Source of the DNA: Campylobacter concisus
Lineage (GTDB): Bacteria; Campylobacterota; Campylobacteria; Campylobacterales; Campylobacteraceae
NCBI RefSeq assembly: GCF_015679985.1
Contig: NZ_CP049239.1
Span: 1,054,001-1,118,000 of the forward strand
Length of the DNA stretch: 64,000 nt
Reading direction: 5' to 3'
Below, piece after piece: positions 46,026 through 54,774 of this stretch (the stretch's first letter is position 1; each line of letters starts with the position of its first letter). A model generated the notes under the pieces. The model was not told the origin of the DNA, ran no database searches, and saw only the letters and a program-made list of their open reading frames with translations. A program made the translations under genes and the position numbers.

Positions 46026-49000
46026 ATTCTCTCCCTTTCATAAAATTTTCTTATAAATTTATCAAGATTATAAACCCATGCAAACAGAACTGGCACGACA
46101 AGCAGGCTTAGTAAAGTCGAGCTAATGAGCCCAAAGATGATGCTTATAGCCATAGGCGAGTTGGCCTCATAGCCAGCACCCCTGCTAAGAGCAAGAGGCA
46201 GCATGGCAAATATCATCGCAAAAGTGGTCATCAAAACAGCCCTTAGACGCTTTTTGGCAGCCATTTTAACAGCTTCGTTCGCCTCCATGCCACTATTTGC
46301 AAAGTGGTTTGCAAAATCAACCACCAAAATGGCGTTTTTGCCGACCATACCAAAGAGCAAGATGACGCCAACCATGACAAATAGGCTAAATGGATTGCCG
46401 CTTATAAAAAGCCCTATCACCACACCACAAAAGGCAAGTGGCATGGCAAGCATGATGAGAAATGGCAGCAAAAAGCTCTCATAAAGTGCCGCTAGCACCA
46501 TGTAAATAAGCACTGCACTAGCACTTACTGTAAAGATAAAAGAAGCGTTTGTATCGTCCATAAGCTCAACAAATCCCAAAAATTTATACTTGAAATTTGC
46601 AGGCAAAATTTCATCAAGCTTCTTTGAAATTTCATTTGCCACGCTATTTAGCGGAGCGTTGTTTTTGGTATTTGCTAGAAATTTGATCTCATCGGCTCTA
46701 TTAAACCTTGAAATACTAGCTGGCTTTTGCTCAAAACTAATCGTCGCCACATCGCCAAGTGTGACAAAAAAGCCCTCTTTGCTTCTTATCTTGGTCTTTA
46801 AGATATCATTTGTATCGCTTCTAAATTTATCATCAAGGCGCATATAAAGCTCATACTCTTTGCCATTTTCGTTTTCAAAAACAGAGACCTCGTTCTGGCT
46901 AAATGCGCTATAAACAGCACTTGCAACGCTGGCTTTGTCTAAATTTAGCCTCTTAGCCTTATCTTCATCGATAGAGATTTGCACGCGCTTTAGCAAGTCT
47001 TCTTCAGGCGAATTTACGTCCGTTGCGTCATTTATCTCTTTTAGCATTTTGCTGATCTTTGGCACAAATTTTTCTAGCTCTTTGCCATTTTCAGAAGTGA
47101 TAGTAAGCTTAACTGGCTGCACATCGCCACCTTCAACCACTGGCAGATCAGCCACGATGACGCTCATATCATCGCTCTTTAGTCTGTCACGAAAACTTTG
47201 CATGATAGCGTTTTGCCGCTCGTGATTAGCTCTATCTTTTAGCTCCTTTAGTCTAACGTAAGCCTTTACAAGATAAGGCTGCTTGGCATCTGTGTAGCCA
47301 AGGATGAAGTAGGCGTAAGCTACCTGAGGATCGGCATTTATGAGTAAAATTTTATCTTTTAGCTTCTCTTTGCTAGCTTGCAGGCTAAGTGAGGGATCGA
47401 GCTTAAAGTAGATGTTAAACTCCGAGTTATCCTCGCTTGGCATGAAGTCGCCTCCTACAAATTTAGCCAGAGCAAATGAGCAAACAACGACCGCAAGCGT
47501 TATAGCTAAAAATATGAGCTTAAATTTAAGAGCTAAAGCTAAAATTTTCTCATAGCCATTTTCAAGCGCTTCAAAAAATGGCTCACTTTTTAGAAAAAAG
47601 CCACTTTGTTTGGCATTTACAAACCTAGCACTAAGCGTTGGTACAAGAAATATACTCACAAAAAATGAGATGACGATGCCAGCTGCCACGCTCATCGCAA
47701 ATGAGTTAAAGTATTTGCCAACGATACCGCTCATAAAGGCTATTGGCACAAAGACGCAAAGCAGCACGAGCGAGATCGCAAAGACGCTAAAAGCTATCTC
47801 TTTTATACCTGCAAAGCTTGCTTTTAGGGCATTTGGCTCATCTTTTAGCTTGCTAGCGATATTTTCAGTGACAACGATCGCATCATCGATAAAAATTCCA
47901 ATGCCAAGGGTCAGCGCTATGAGACTTAAGCGGTTTATGTCGTAGCCTAGGGCATTTATGATGAAAAATGTCGCTACGATGCTAGTTGGGATCGCCACGA
48001 CTGAGATGATGGTGATCGAGAAATTTCTTAAAAACAGATATACGATCACGATGGTTAGCAAGACGCCAAGGATCATATCAAAGGCAGTTTGATCGATGTG
48101 TTTTTGTATCACTTCGCTCTTATCATAAGCTATTTTTACGTCGTATTCGCTGCCAAGCAAGCTTTTAAACTGATCTAGCTTTGACTTAGCTAGAGCGATC
48201 ACGGTTAGAGCGTTTGCGTCTGGAGCTAGCTCAAGACCCAGCAAGACGCCACTTTTTTTATCCATTATCGCTGCTTCGTTTGCATCTTTGTAAGCAAGAT
48301 CAACGCTTGCGATATCTTTTAAAAAGACCCCTTGTTTGATCGTTAAATTTCTTATCTCATCTACGCTTTTGGCGCTAAAATTTGACTTGATCGCCATTTG
48401 GATCTGCTCATTTTCTATCTTGCCAAGTGGCACTTTTAAATTTTCAACCTTTATCAAATTTGCCACTTCGTTTGCGCTAAGAGCGTTTTTATCAAGCTTA
48501 AATCTATCAAGTAAAATTTTCACCGCCGGCTCTAAAAAGCCATTTGTCTTGACCTTTGAAACGCCGCTAATGCGCTCCAAAAATGGCTTTGCCACGTCAT
48601 CGATCTCTTGCATGAGCTTGGTTTCATTGCCATCAAGCCTTGTGATAAAGAGACTAAATACAGATGACGAGAGCCCATTTAGCTTTTCTATCTCGTAGTT
48701 TGCGTTTAGCCTAGCTTTTTGCATCTTATCGCGGACGTCATTTGTAGCACTCTCTAGGTCTTTATTTAGCTCAAATTCGATGCTGACCACACTTAGATTA
48801 TCAAAGCTAGTTGAGTAAATTTTCTTGATACCTTCAATGCTTGAAATTTCATCTTCGATCTTTTGAGTGATCTTAGTTTTTATATAGTTCATATCGCCGT
48901 TTGCGTAGGTCGTGATCTTTACTATTGGGATATTTACTTGTGGGTATAAATTTACATTCATCGTCTTTAGAGAATAAATTCCAAAGACAACGAGGCTTAA

Positions 49001-49048
49001 AAAAACCATTAATGTAGTTATAGGGCGGTTGATGGCTGTTTTTATCAT
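46022..49048 (-). CDS. cmeF: RND efflux pump, CmeF type
   Basis: A 1008-residue RND transporter with twelve helices and two large periplasmic loops. The proton-relay aspartates are Asp-388 and Asp-389 in LGIGIFIDDAIVVTENI, and the matching lysine is in GMVGKNAILVVDFANHF near residue 924. The length (~1005) and the order TolC-adaptor-pump match C. jejuni CmeDEF, which exports antimicrobials, bile and dyes together with CmeABC. It shares 4-nt overlaps with the adaptor upstream and the second TolC gene downstream. Confidence 0.93.
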   Translation of the reverse strand: MIKTAINRPITTLMVFLSLVVFGIYSLKTMNVNLYPQVNIPIVKITTYANGDMNYIKTKITQKIEDEISSIEGIKKIYSTSFDNLSVVSIEFELNKDLESATNDVRDKMQKARLNANYEIEKLNGLSSSVFSLFITRLDGNETKLMQEIDDVAKPFLERISGVSKVKTNGFLEPAVKILLDRFKLDKNALSANEVANLIKVENLKVPLGKIENEQIQMAIKSNFSAKSVDEIRNLTIKQGVFLKDIASVDLAYKDANEAAIMDKKSGVLLGLELAPDANALTVIALAKSKLDQFKSLLGSEYDVKIAYDKSEVIQKHIDQTAFDMILGVLLTIVIVYLFLRNFSITIISVVAIPTSIVATFFIINALGYDINRLSLIALTLGIGIFIDDAIVVTENIASKLKDEPNALKASFAGIKEIAFSVFAISLVLLCVFVPIAFMSGIVGKYFNSFAMSVAAGIVISFFVSIFLVPTLSARFVNAKQSGFFLKSEPFFEALENGYEKILALALKFKLIFLAITLAVVVCSFALAKFVGGDFMPSEDNSEFNIYFKLDPSLSLQASKEKLKDKILLINADPQVAYAYFILGYTDAKQPYLVKAYVRLKELKDRANHERQNAIMQSFRDRLKSDDMSVIVADLPVVEGGDVQPVKLTITSENGKELEKFVPKISKMLKEINDATDVNSPEEDLLKRVQISIDEDKAKRLNLDKASVASAVYSAFSQNEVSVFENENGKEYELYMRLDDKFRSDTNDILKTKIRSKEGFFVTLGDVATISFEQKPASISRFNRADEIKFLANTKNNAPLNSVANEISKKLDEILPANFKYKFLGFVELMDDTNASFIFTVSASAVLIYMVLAALYESFLLPFLIMLAMPLAFCGVVIGLFISGNPFSLFVMVGVILLFGMVGKNAILVVDFANHFANSGMEANEAVKMAAKKRLRAVLMTTFAMIFAMLPLALSRGAGYEANSPMAISIIFGLISSTLLSLLVVPVLFAWVYNLDKFIRKFYERERI

Positions 49049-49788
49049 TTATTTTTGCCGATTATCACTTTTCCTTGACCAAACATGCCAGGTTTTAAGC
49101 TCATATCATAAGCCTCGGCATAAAATTTTCTAGTCTCTCGCTTGATCTCTGGATAGATAAGTGCGATTTTTACCTCTTTTTCATCGCTTGCTGCGTCAAG
49201 TTTAAATTTAAATGTATCGCCAATCTTTACCAAATCTACATATTTTTCGTCAATTGCTATTAAAATTTTTGCCTCATTTGAATTTAAAACAAAAGCTGGA
49301 CTAAGCGGCGAAACACCCTCTCCAAGCTCAATATTTTTACTAGCTATGACGCCATCAAATGGGGCTTTTAAAACAGCTTTTTTAAGGCGATCTTGCGCAT
49401 TTAAAATAGCAATTTGTGCACTTTGAACCCGAAGTATCGCTTCGTCAAATTTATACTTTACTTCATCAAATTCTTGCTTTGAAGTGACGTCCTTTACTTG
49501 AGTAAATTTGTTTAAAGTATTTTTTGCAAATTCACTAGCATTTTTTGCCAGCTCAAGATCATTTTTTACCTTTTTTAGAGCGATTTCTAAGCTGCTTTGA
49601 TCAAGGCTAGCTAAAACGTCACCTTTTTTAACGTGACTTGAAACATCTACAAAAATTTTATCCACCTTGCCGCTGCTCTCAAATGCAAGCTTTGAGCTTT
49701 GCTTGGCATAGACTTCAAAATCAGCAAAAATTTCTTCACTAGCAAATGAAAAAACGCCAAATATCATCAAAATTATCAGCTTTCTCAA
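49045..49788 (-). CDS. cmeE: Periplasmic adaptor of the RND pump (CmeE type)
   Basis: A 247-residue membrane fusion protein, short like C. jejuni CmeE (~246). A signal peptide is followed by the lipoyl-type segment KIFVDVSSHVKKGDVLASLDQS near 44-65, a coiled-coil hairpin (DLELAKNASEFAKNTLNKF) and the second lipoyl half VLKAPFDGVIASKNIELGEGV. No lipobox cysteine is seen. It links the pump to its TolC partner. It overlaps both flanking genes by 4 nt. Confidence 0.92.
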   Translation of the reverse strand: MRKLIILMIFGVFSFASEEIFADFEVYAKQSSKLAFESSGKVDKIFVDVSSHVKKGDVLASLDQSSLEIALKKVKNDLELAKNASEFAKNTLNKFTQVKDVTSKQEFDEVKYKFDEAILRVQSAQIAILNAQDRLKKAVLKAPFDGVIASKNIELGEGVSPLSPAFVLNSNEAKILIAIDEKYVDLVKIGDTFKFKLDAASDEKEVKIALIYPEIKRETRKFYAEAYDMSLKPGMFGQGKVIIGKNK

Positions 49789-51050
49789 TCTCTAATCCTC
49801 TCTAAAATCGGCTCACCATTTTCAAAAAAGAACTCCGCTTTTTTGATCTCAAGCTCATCCTTTGCACTCTCAAAAAGGCTAATGGCATCAAATTTCTGAG
49901 AGAGCGCCTCAAGCAGGTCGCTATATCCCAAAAGCCCAGAGTTATACTTTTCATAGCTAGCTTTTAATGCCAAATCACTTGCTCTTACATATTCGTTTAG
50001 TGAAGCGATTTTTGAAGCAAGCACCACGATTTCACTTTGCAAATTTTTAAGCTTTGTCTCGTTTTCACGCCTTTTATACTCCAAATTTAGCCTTGCCTCA
50101 TCAAGCGCGATCTTTTGAACCTGACTCATCTTGCTAGTGGCGAAAAAATCAAAAATTTTCCATTTAAAAGCGATACCAAATTTATTACCATGAGTATCTT
50201 CTTTTAGGTATTTATCCACATACGAGCGGTAAGAACTAAGCCTGCCTAGATCGATATCGTAATTATTTTTATAAAATCCATATGTGTCATAAAGCAAAAT
50301 TTGAGGCAAAAAGCTAGCTCTTGTCTCGCTAAGCTTGGCCTCGCCTAAAAATATATCTTGGCTTAGTCTATCAAGCTCGGCATTTTTTGAAGCTAAATTT
50401 GAGTTAATATCAGCCATCTTTGCTCCGCCTACTGGCAAAATTTTCTCACCAGTTAGCAAATTTATCTCATTTAAGATTTGCTCCATTTTGTTTTTGTATT
50501 CAAGCTGCGTGCTATTAGCTAAGTAATATTTAGCCCGCACATTTTCTAGCTCATTTTTTGCGGCAAGGCCTGCAATGTTTGCCTTTTCAAGCTTGTCTAA
50601 AACGCCTTTTAAAAAATTTGCCTGAGCCTGCTTGGCTGCGATTATATTTTCAAGTGCAGCTGCGTTAAAGTATAAATTTACAGCCTTAAGTGCAAGATAG
50701 TTTTTGACTTCATCACTAGCGATCATGGCTTTGTTTTTTAAAAGCTGGCTCATCTTTAGCCTAGCCTCTCTCGCTCCGCCATCATAAAGTAAAAAATCTA
50801 TCCTAGCTAGCACACCGGCTGACTCTTTAGCGACTACACTTGGAAAGGTGCTTGCATTTTTGCCGTATGAGCCCTCTAAGCTAAGGCTTGGCATATATGA
50901 GCTTAATGTGGCTTCATCGTTTAAATTTGCTCTTTTTAACTCAAGCTCTTTGATCTTTGAAATTTCATTTTGCGTTGCCTTGTTTGCGATCATACTTAAA
51001 TTTGAACCAAGCAAAAATACCGGCAAAAAAATGAATAAAAATTTTTTCAT
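49785..51050 (-). CDS. cmeD: TolC-family outer-membrane channel (CmeD type)
   Basis: A 421-residue protein with signal peptide (MKKFLFIFLPVFLLGS). The alpha-barrel helices are visible in repeated charged stretches (KNKMEQILNEINLLTGEK, LNLEYKRRENETKLKNLQSEIV). Size (~424 in C. jejuni) and place before adaptor and RND pump indicate CmeD. It forms the outer-membrane exit duct of the efflux complex. Its start codon overlaps the fliP stop by one base, coupling it to the motility genes. Confidence 0.9.
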   Translation of the reverse strand: MKKFLFIFLPVFLLGSNLSMIANKATQNEISKIKELELKRANLNDEATLSSYMPSLSLEGSYGKNASTFPSVVAKESAGVLARIDFLLYDGGAREARLKMSQLLKNKAMIASDEVKNYLALKAVNLYFNAAALENIIAAKQAQANFLKGVLDKLEKANIAGLAAKNELENVRAKYYLANSTQLEYKNKMEQILNEINLLTGEKILPVGGAKMADINSNLASKNAELDRLSQDIFLGEAKLSETRASFLPQILLYDTYGFYKNNYDIDLGRLSSYRSYVDKYLKEDTHGNKFGIAFKWKIFDFFATSKMSQVQKIALDEARLNLEYKRRENETKLKNLQSEIVVLASKIASLNEYVRASDLALKASYEKYNSGLLGYSDLLEALSQKFDAISLFESAKDELEIKKAEFFFENGEPILERIRD

Positions 51051-51781
51051 TAGTGAAAGCTTTTTACAAGATTTCCTATTAGCAAATTCCAGCCATCAAC
51101 AAGCACGAATATGAGAAGTTTAAATGGCAGTGAGATCATTACAGGAGGAAGCATCATCATACCCATAGCCATCAGCACTGAGCTTACGACCATGTCGATG
51201 ACAAGAAATGGTAAATAGAGCAAAAAAGCTATCTCAAAAGATGTCTTTAGCTCACTTATCATGAAAGCTGACATTGCGATACTTAGCGGTATCTCTTCAA
51301 TATTTGCTGGATTTTGTAAATTTCTAATCCTAAAAAAAAGTGCAAGGTCTTTTTCTCTTGTGTTTTTTACCATAAATTCTTTAAATGGCTTTAAGCTCTT
51401 ATCAAGCATCTCTTCATAGCCTATCTGCTCAGCTATATAAGGCTTTATACCATCGTTATAGCTCTTTTGCCCAACTGGCTCCATAATAAAAAATGTAAGA
51501 ACCATCGCAAGCGAAATGAGCACTGTTGAAGGAGGCACTTGTTGCGTACCCATCGCTTGGCGTAAAAATGAAAATACGATAACAAGCCTTAAAAAACTTG
51601 TCATCATAAAAATGAGCGAAGGAGCAAGTGCAAGTGCAGTGAGAATTAGTAAAACGTTTAGAGAATTTACAAGTTGCTCGGCATTTGTTGGAGAATTTAG
51701 ACTTAAATTTATAGTTGGTAACGCAGGATCAGCCCCAAAAACCGTGCAAAGTAAAACCGCTAAAGCAAGCAGTGCTTTCAC
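51050..51781 (-). CDS. fliP: Flagellar export apparatus protein FliP
   Basis: A 243-residue protein with signal peptide, four further helices and the family motif PSLIFMMTSFLRLVIVFSFLRQAMGTQQ near 54-81, then VPPSTVLISLAMVLTFFIM and MGMMMLPPVMISLPFKLLIFVLVDGW near the end. FliP forms, with FliQ and FliR, the gate of the flagellar type III export channel. fliP next to glmU is a known Campylobacter arrangement. It follows motB after 2 nt and overlaps the cmeD-type gene by one base. Confidence 0.96.
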   Translation of the reverse strand: MKALLALAVLLCTVFGADPALPTINLSLNSPTNAEQLVNSLNVLLILTALALAPSLIFMMTSFLRLVIVFSFLRQAMGTQQVPPSTVLISLAMVLTFFIMEPVGQKSYNDGIKPYIAEQIGYEEMLDKSLKPFKEFMVKNTREKDLALFFRIRNLQNPANIEEIPLSIAMSAFMISELKTSFEIAFLLYLPFLVIDMVVSSVLMAMGMMMLPPVMISLPFKLLIFVLVDGWNLLIGNLVKSFH

Positions 51782-51783
51782 GA

Positions 51784-52563
51784 CTAATTCCTCATATCAA
51801 GGATACTTTTCTTAGTAGCCTCTTTATTTTTTGGCTCAAGCGATATGAAGTGAATTTCTACTCTATTATTCTTAGCTCTGCCATCTTCTGTGCTGTTGCT
51901 AGCGATCGGATCAAACGAAGCTTTGCCAGAAGCTATTATTCTATTTTGTGGCACGCCATCGTTAATTAACTCTTCAACTACGCTTAAAGCCCTTGCAGTT
52001 GAGAGCTGCCAGTTATTTTTATAAGCTGAGTCTTTGCTTGGTTCTATATTATCTGTATGGCCGATGATATCGGCTTTTACATCATTAGGCATTTTTGCCA
52101 CAATCATGCCTATTCGTTTTAAAAATAGCTTCGCATCTTCGCCAGAAATTTCAGCACTATCCTTATCAAAAAGCATAGCCGCTGGAAGCCTTACGATAAA
52201 GCCATCTTCGCTCTCTTCCATAGTGATCTCAGGTGCCCCGCTAGCAGCTAGCAGCTCATTTATCTTTTTAACATTCATATTTAGCTCACTTTGTGAGCCC
52301 TTTTGCTTGCTTATCTTTTTTGCGCGAGTATTTTCTGGATCTGTCTCTTTTTCTATCTGATTTTCAGGTCTAGCACCACCTTCAAGCACGCTCAAAGCAC
52401 CAGCTAGTGAGCCAACAGCGGCCTCCATCTTTTTAGCATCCATTGTCGCCATAGAAAGTAATAAAACGAAAAAACAAAGCAAAAGCGACATAAGGTCGCC
52501 AAAAGCAGCTAGCCACTCAGGCATACATTTTGGACACTCTTCTGGTTTTATTAACTTACCCAT
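51784..52563 (-). CDS. motB: Flagellar stator protein MotB
   Basis: A 259-residue stator subunit. One N-terminal membrane helix carries the proton-binding Asp-23 (FGDLMSLLLCFFVLLLSM), followed by a linker and an OmpA-like peptidoglycan-binding domain (ADIIGHTDNIEPSKDSAYKNN, LSTARALSVVEELI, GRAKNNRVEI). With MotA it drives flagellar rotation using the proton gradient. Its start overlaps the motA stop by one base. Confidence 0.97.
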   Translation of the reverse strand: MGKLIKPEECPKCMPEWLAAFGDLMSLLLCFFVLLLSMATMDAKKMEAAVGSLAGALSVLEGGARPENQIEKETDPENTRAKKISKQKGSQSELNMNVKKINELLAASGAPEITMEESEDGFIVRLPAAMLFDKDSAEISGEDAKLFLKRIGMIVAKMPNDVKADIIGHTDNIEPSKDSAYKNNWQLSTARALSVVEELINDGVPQNRIIASGKASFDPIASNSTEDGRAKNNRVEIHFISLEPKNKEATKKSILDMRN

Positions 52564-53330
52564 TATTCAAACTGACTTTTTCTATCTTTTGGTGGTAAAA
52601 ATGCTAAGAGTTTAGCTTCAAGCGTTCTTGGATTATCACCTGCTTGTATCGACATGATTCCCTCAAGTACGACTTGTTTTTCAAGTGCTTCATCAGCATC
52701 GCGAATAGAGAGGATATTTGCCACAGGCGCACCTATGATGTTACCTATCATCGCACCATAAAGCGTCGTAAGCAAGGCAACCGCCATTGATGGGCCAATC
52801 GCACTAGGATCTGACATGTTAAGAAGCATCGCAACAAGACCAATGAGCGTACCGATCATACCCATCGCACCAGCAAAACCGCCGACTTGCTCAAAAATTT
52901 TAATATTATTTGAATGTCTTGTACTAGTTTGATCGATATCGATCTCCAAAAGTGCTCTGATCGCATCTGGCTCATTGCCATCGACCGCCATTGAGAGGCC
53001 TCTTTTTAAAAACTGATTTGTCTCATTATTTACTTCGCTTTCGAGCGATAAGATACCATCACGTCTAGCTTTAGTTGAATAATCGACTATTTTTTTTATA
53101 GTCTCAGGTAAATTTACTACGACTGATGGTTTAACAGCAATGCCATAAAATTTACCGATTCCTTTAAGCGTCTCCATCTTGAAGCCAACCATCATAACGC
53201 CGATAGTACCACCAAAAACGATCATCACAGAAGGAATATCGATGTATGGTCCTATACCAACGCCTATCGCCATTGATCCAAACAAAAGCACCAGGGTCAA
53301 AACCCAGCCGACGACGGTTCCTAAATCCAT
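52563..53330 (-). CDS. motA: Flagellar stator protein MotA
   Basis: A 255-residue, four-helix stator subunit with the cytoplasmic torque loop between helices 2 and 3. VFGGTIGVMMVGFKMETLKG near 38-57, the EQVGGFAGAMGMIGTLIGLVAML block near 148-170 and GPSMAVALLTTLYGAMIGNI near 180-199 are typical. It is the first gene of an eight-gene minus-strand run, diverging from glmU across a 136-nt spacer that must contain the promoter of the whole run. Confidence 0.97.
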   Translation of the reverse strand: MDLGTVVGWVLTLVLLFGSMAIGVGIGPYIDIPSVMIVFGGTIGVMMVGFKMETLKGIGKFYGIAVKPSVVVNLPETIKKIVDYSTKARRDGILSLESEVNNETNQFLKRGLSMAVDGNEPDAIRALLEIDIDQTSTRHSNNIKIFEQVGGFAGAMGMIGTLIGLVAMLLNMSDPSAIGPSMAVALLTTLYGAMIGNIIGAPVANILSIRDADEALEKQVVLEGIMSIQAGDNPRTLEAKLLAFLPPKDRKSQFE

Positions 53331-53425
53331 TTAAGCTCACTTTATTTATAAATTCTTAAGAATTGCTATTTTATTAGCTTTTTGTTGAAACAATCGTTAA
53401 ATTAAAAAAAATGTTTGGCATTTTT

Positions 53426-53434
53426 TGCTACAAT
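53426..53434 (+). promoter_or_regulatory. Probable extended -10 promoter of glmU
   Basis: TG-C-TACAAT is an extended -10 box 32 nt upstream of the ATG at 53467, preceded by a T6 run. This fits Campylobacter sigma-70 promoters. Confidence 0.6.
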
Positions 53435-53466
53435 CTGCGAAATTTTTAACGTTAAAAGGCTTAAAA

Positions 53467-54774
53467 ATGAACAATACTTCAATCATAATTTTAGCGGCTG
53501 GTCTTGGCACCAGAATGAAATCAAAACGCCCAAAAGTTCTATTTGAGCTATGTGGCGAGCCAATGATCATTCACATATTAAAGCAAGCTTATGCGATCAC
53601 AAATGACGTTAGCGTCGTGCTTCACTACGAAAAAGAGTTAATTAGCAAAAAGATAAAAGAAATTTTCCCTCAAACTAAAATTTTCGAGCAAGATCTAGCA
53701 AATTTTCCAGGCACTGCTGGCGCGATAAAGAGCGTAAATTTAAGCGGCGAAAAGGTGCTTGTAACTTGTGGCGATATGCCTCTTGTAAAATCAACCGATC
53801 TAATGCGCCTAGCAAATGCTGAAGCGGACGTGGTTATGAGCTCATTTGAAGCGGCAAATCCTTTTGGCTACGGCAGAGTTATCATAAAAAATGGTAAAGT
53901 TGAAGGCATCGTCGAGCAAAAAGATGCGAGCGAAGCGCAACTTGCGATAAAAAGCGTAAATGCTGGCTGCTACTGCTTTAAACGCGAAGCGCTAGAGCAA
54001 ATTTTACCACTCATAAGCAACCAAAACGCGCAAAAAGAGTACTACCTAACTGACGCCATAAAAATAGCAAATGAAAAGGGTTTAAAGTGCGTTGCAGTGA
54101 GTGTTAGCGAGCAAAATTTTATGGGCATAAATGATAAATTTCAGCTTAGCATTGCAGAAAAAATAATGCAAGATGAGATCAAGCAAGATTTGATGAAGGC
54201 TGGCGTTTTGATGCGCATGCCTGAGAGCATTTTCATAGACAGCAGAGCTAAATTTGAAGGCGAATGCGTGCTAGAAGAAAACGTAAGCATCCTTGGCGAG
54301 TGCGTCATCACAGAGAGCGTCATCAAAAGCTCATCGGTGATCGAAAGCAGCGTCATCAAAAACTCAGACATCGGCCCACTAGCTCACATAAGGCCAAATT
54401 CTGAAATTTCTAACACACATATAGGAAATTTTGTCGAGGTTAAAAAAGGCGTTCTTAGTGGCGTAAAAGCTGGACACTTAAGCTATCTTGGCGACTGCGA
54501 GATAGAAAGTGGCACAAATATCGGTTGTGGCACAATCACGTGCAACTACGACGGCAAGGCAAAATACAAAACCAAGATCGGCAAAAACGTCTTTGTTGGC
54601 TCAGATACCCAGCTAGTTGCCCCTGTCAATATCGCTGATAATGTTATCATCGCAGCTGGCAGCACCATCACAAAAGATGTTGAGAGTGGAGCGCTAGCGA
54701 TTAGCAGAGGTCGTCAAGAGAACAAAAGCGGCTTTTTTGAGAAATTCTTTGGCAAAGACGATGTTAAAAAATAA
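53467..54774 (+). CDS. glmU: Bifunctional GlmU (N-acetylglucosamine-1-P uridyltransferase/acetyltransferase)
   Basis: A 435-residue protein. ATG 53467 has the nearby AAAAGG site and gives the standard N-terminus. The pyrophosphorylase signature AAGLGTRMKSKRPKVL is at 10-25. The C-terminal half is a left-handed beta helix with hexapeptide repeats (IKSSSVIESSVIKNSDIG, HIGNFVEVKKGV, GDCEIESGTNIGCG). The enzyme acetylates glucosamine-1-P and makes UDP-GlcNAc for peptidoglycan and lipid A. Its end overlaps coaBC by 14 nt. Confidence 0.96.
   Translation: MNNTSIIILAAGLGTRMKSKRPKVLFELCGEPMIIHILKQAYAITNDVSVVLHYEKELISKKIKEIFPQTKIFEQDLANFPGTAGAIKSVNLSGEKVLVTCGDMPLVKSTDLMRLANAEADVVMSSFEAANPFGYGRVIIKNGKVEGIVEQKDASEAQLAIKSVNAGCYCFKREALEQILPLISNQNAQKEYYLTDAIKIANEKGLKCVAVSVSEQNFMGINDKFQLSIAEKIMQDEIKQDLMKAGVLMRMPESIFIDSRAKFEGECVLEENVSILGECVITESVIKSSSVIESSVIKNSDIGPLAHIRPNSEISNTHIGNFVEVKKGVLSGVKAGHLSYLGDCEIESGTNIGCGTITCNYDGKAKYKTKIGKNVFVGSDTQLVAPVNIADNVIIAAGSTITKDVESGALAISRGRQENKSGFFEKFFGKDDVKK

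Noticed and set aside
53415-53429. Sigma-54-like TTGGCA...TTGCT sequence between motA and glmU
   Set aside because: GG and GC are separated by 8 nt, not the 10 required for sigma-54 promoters, and it points towards glmU rather than the flagellar genes.
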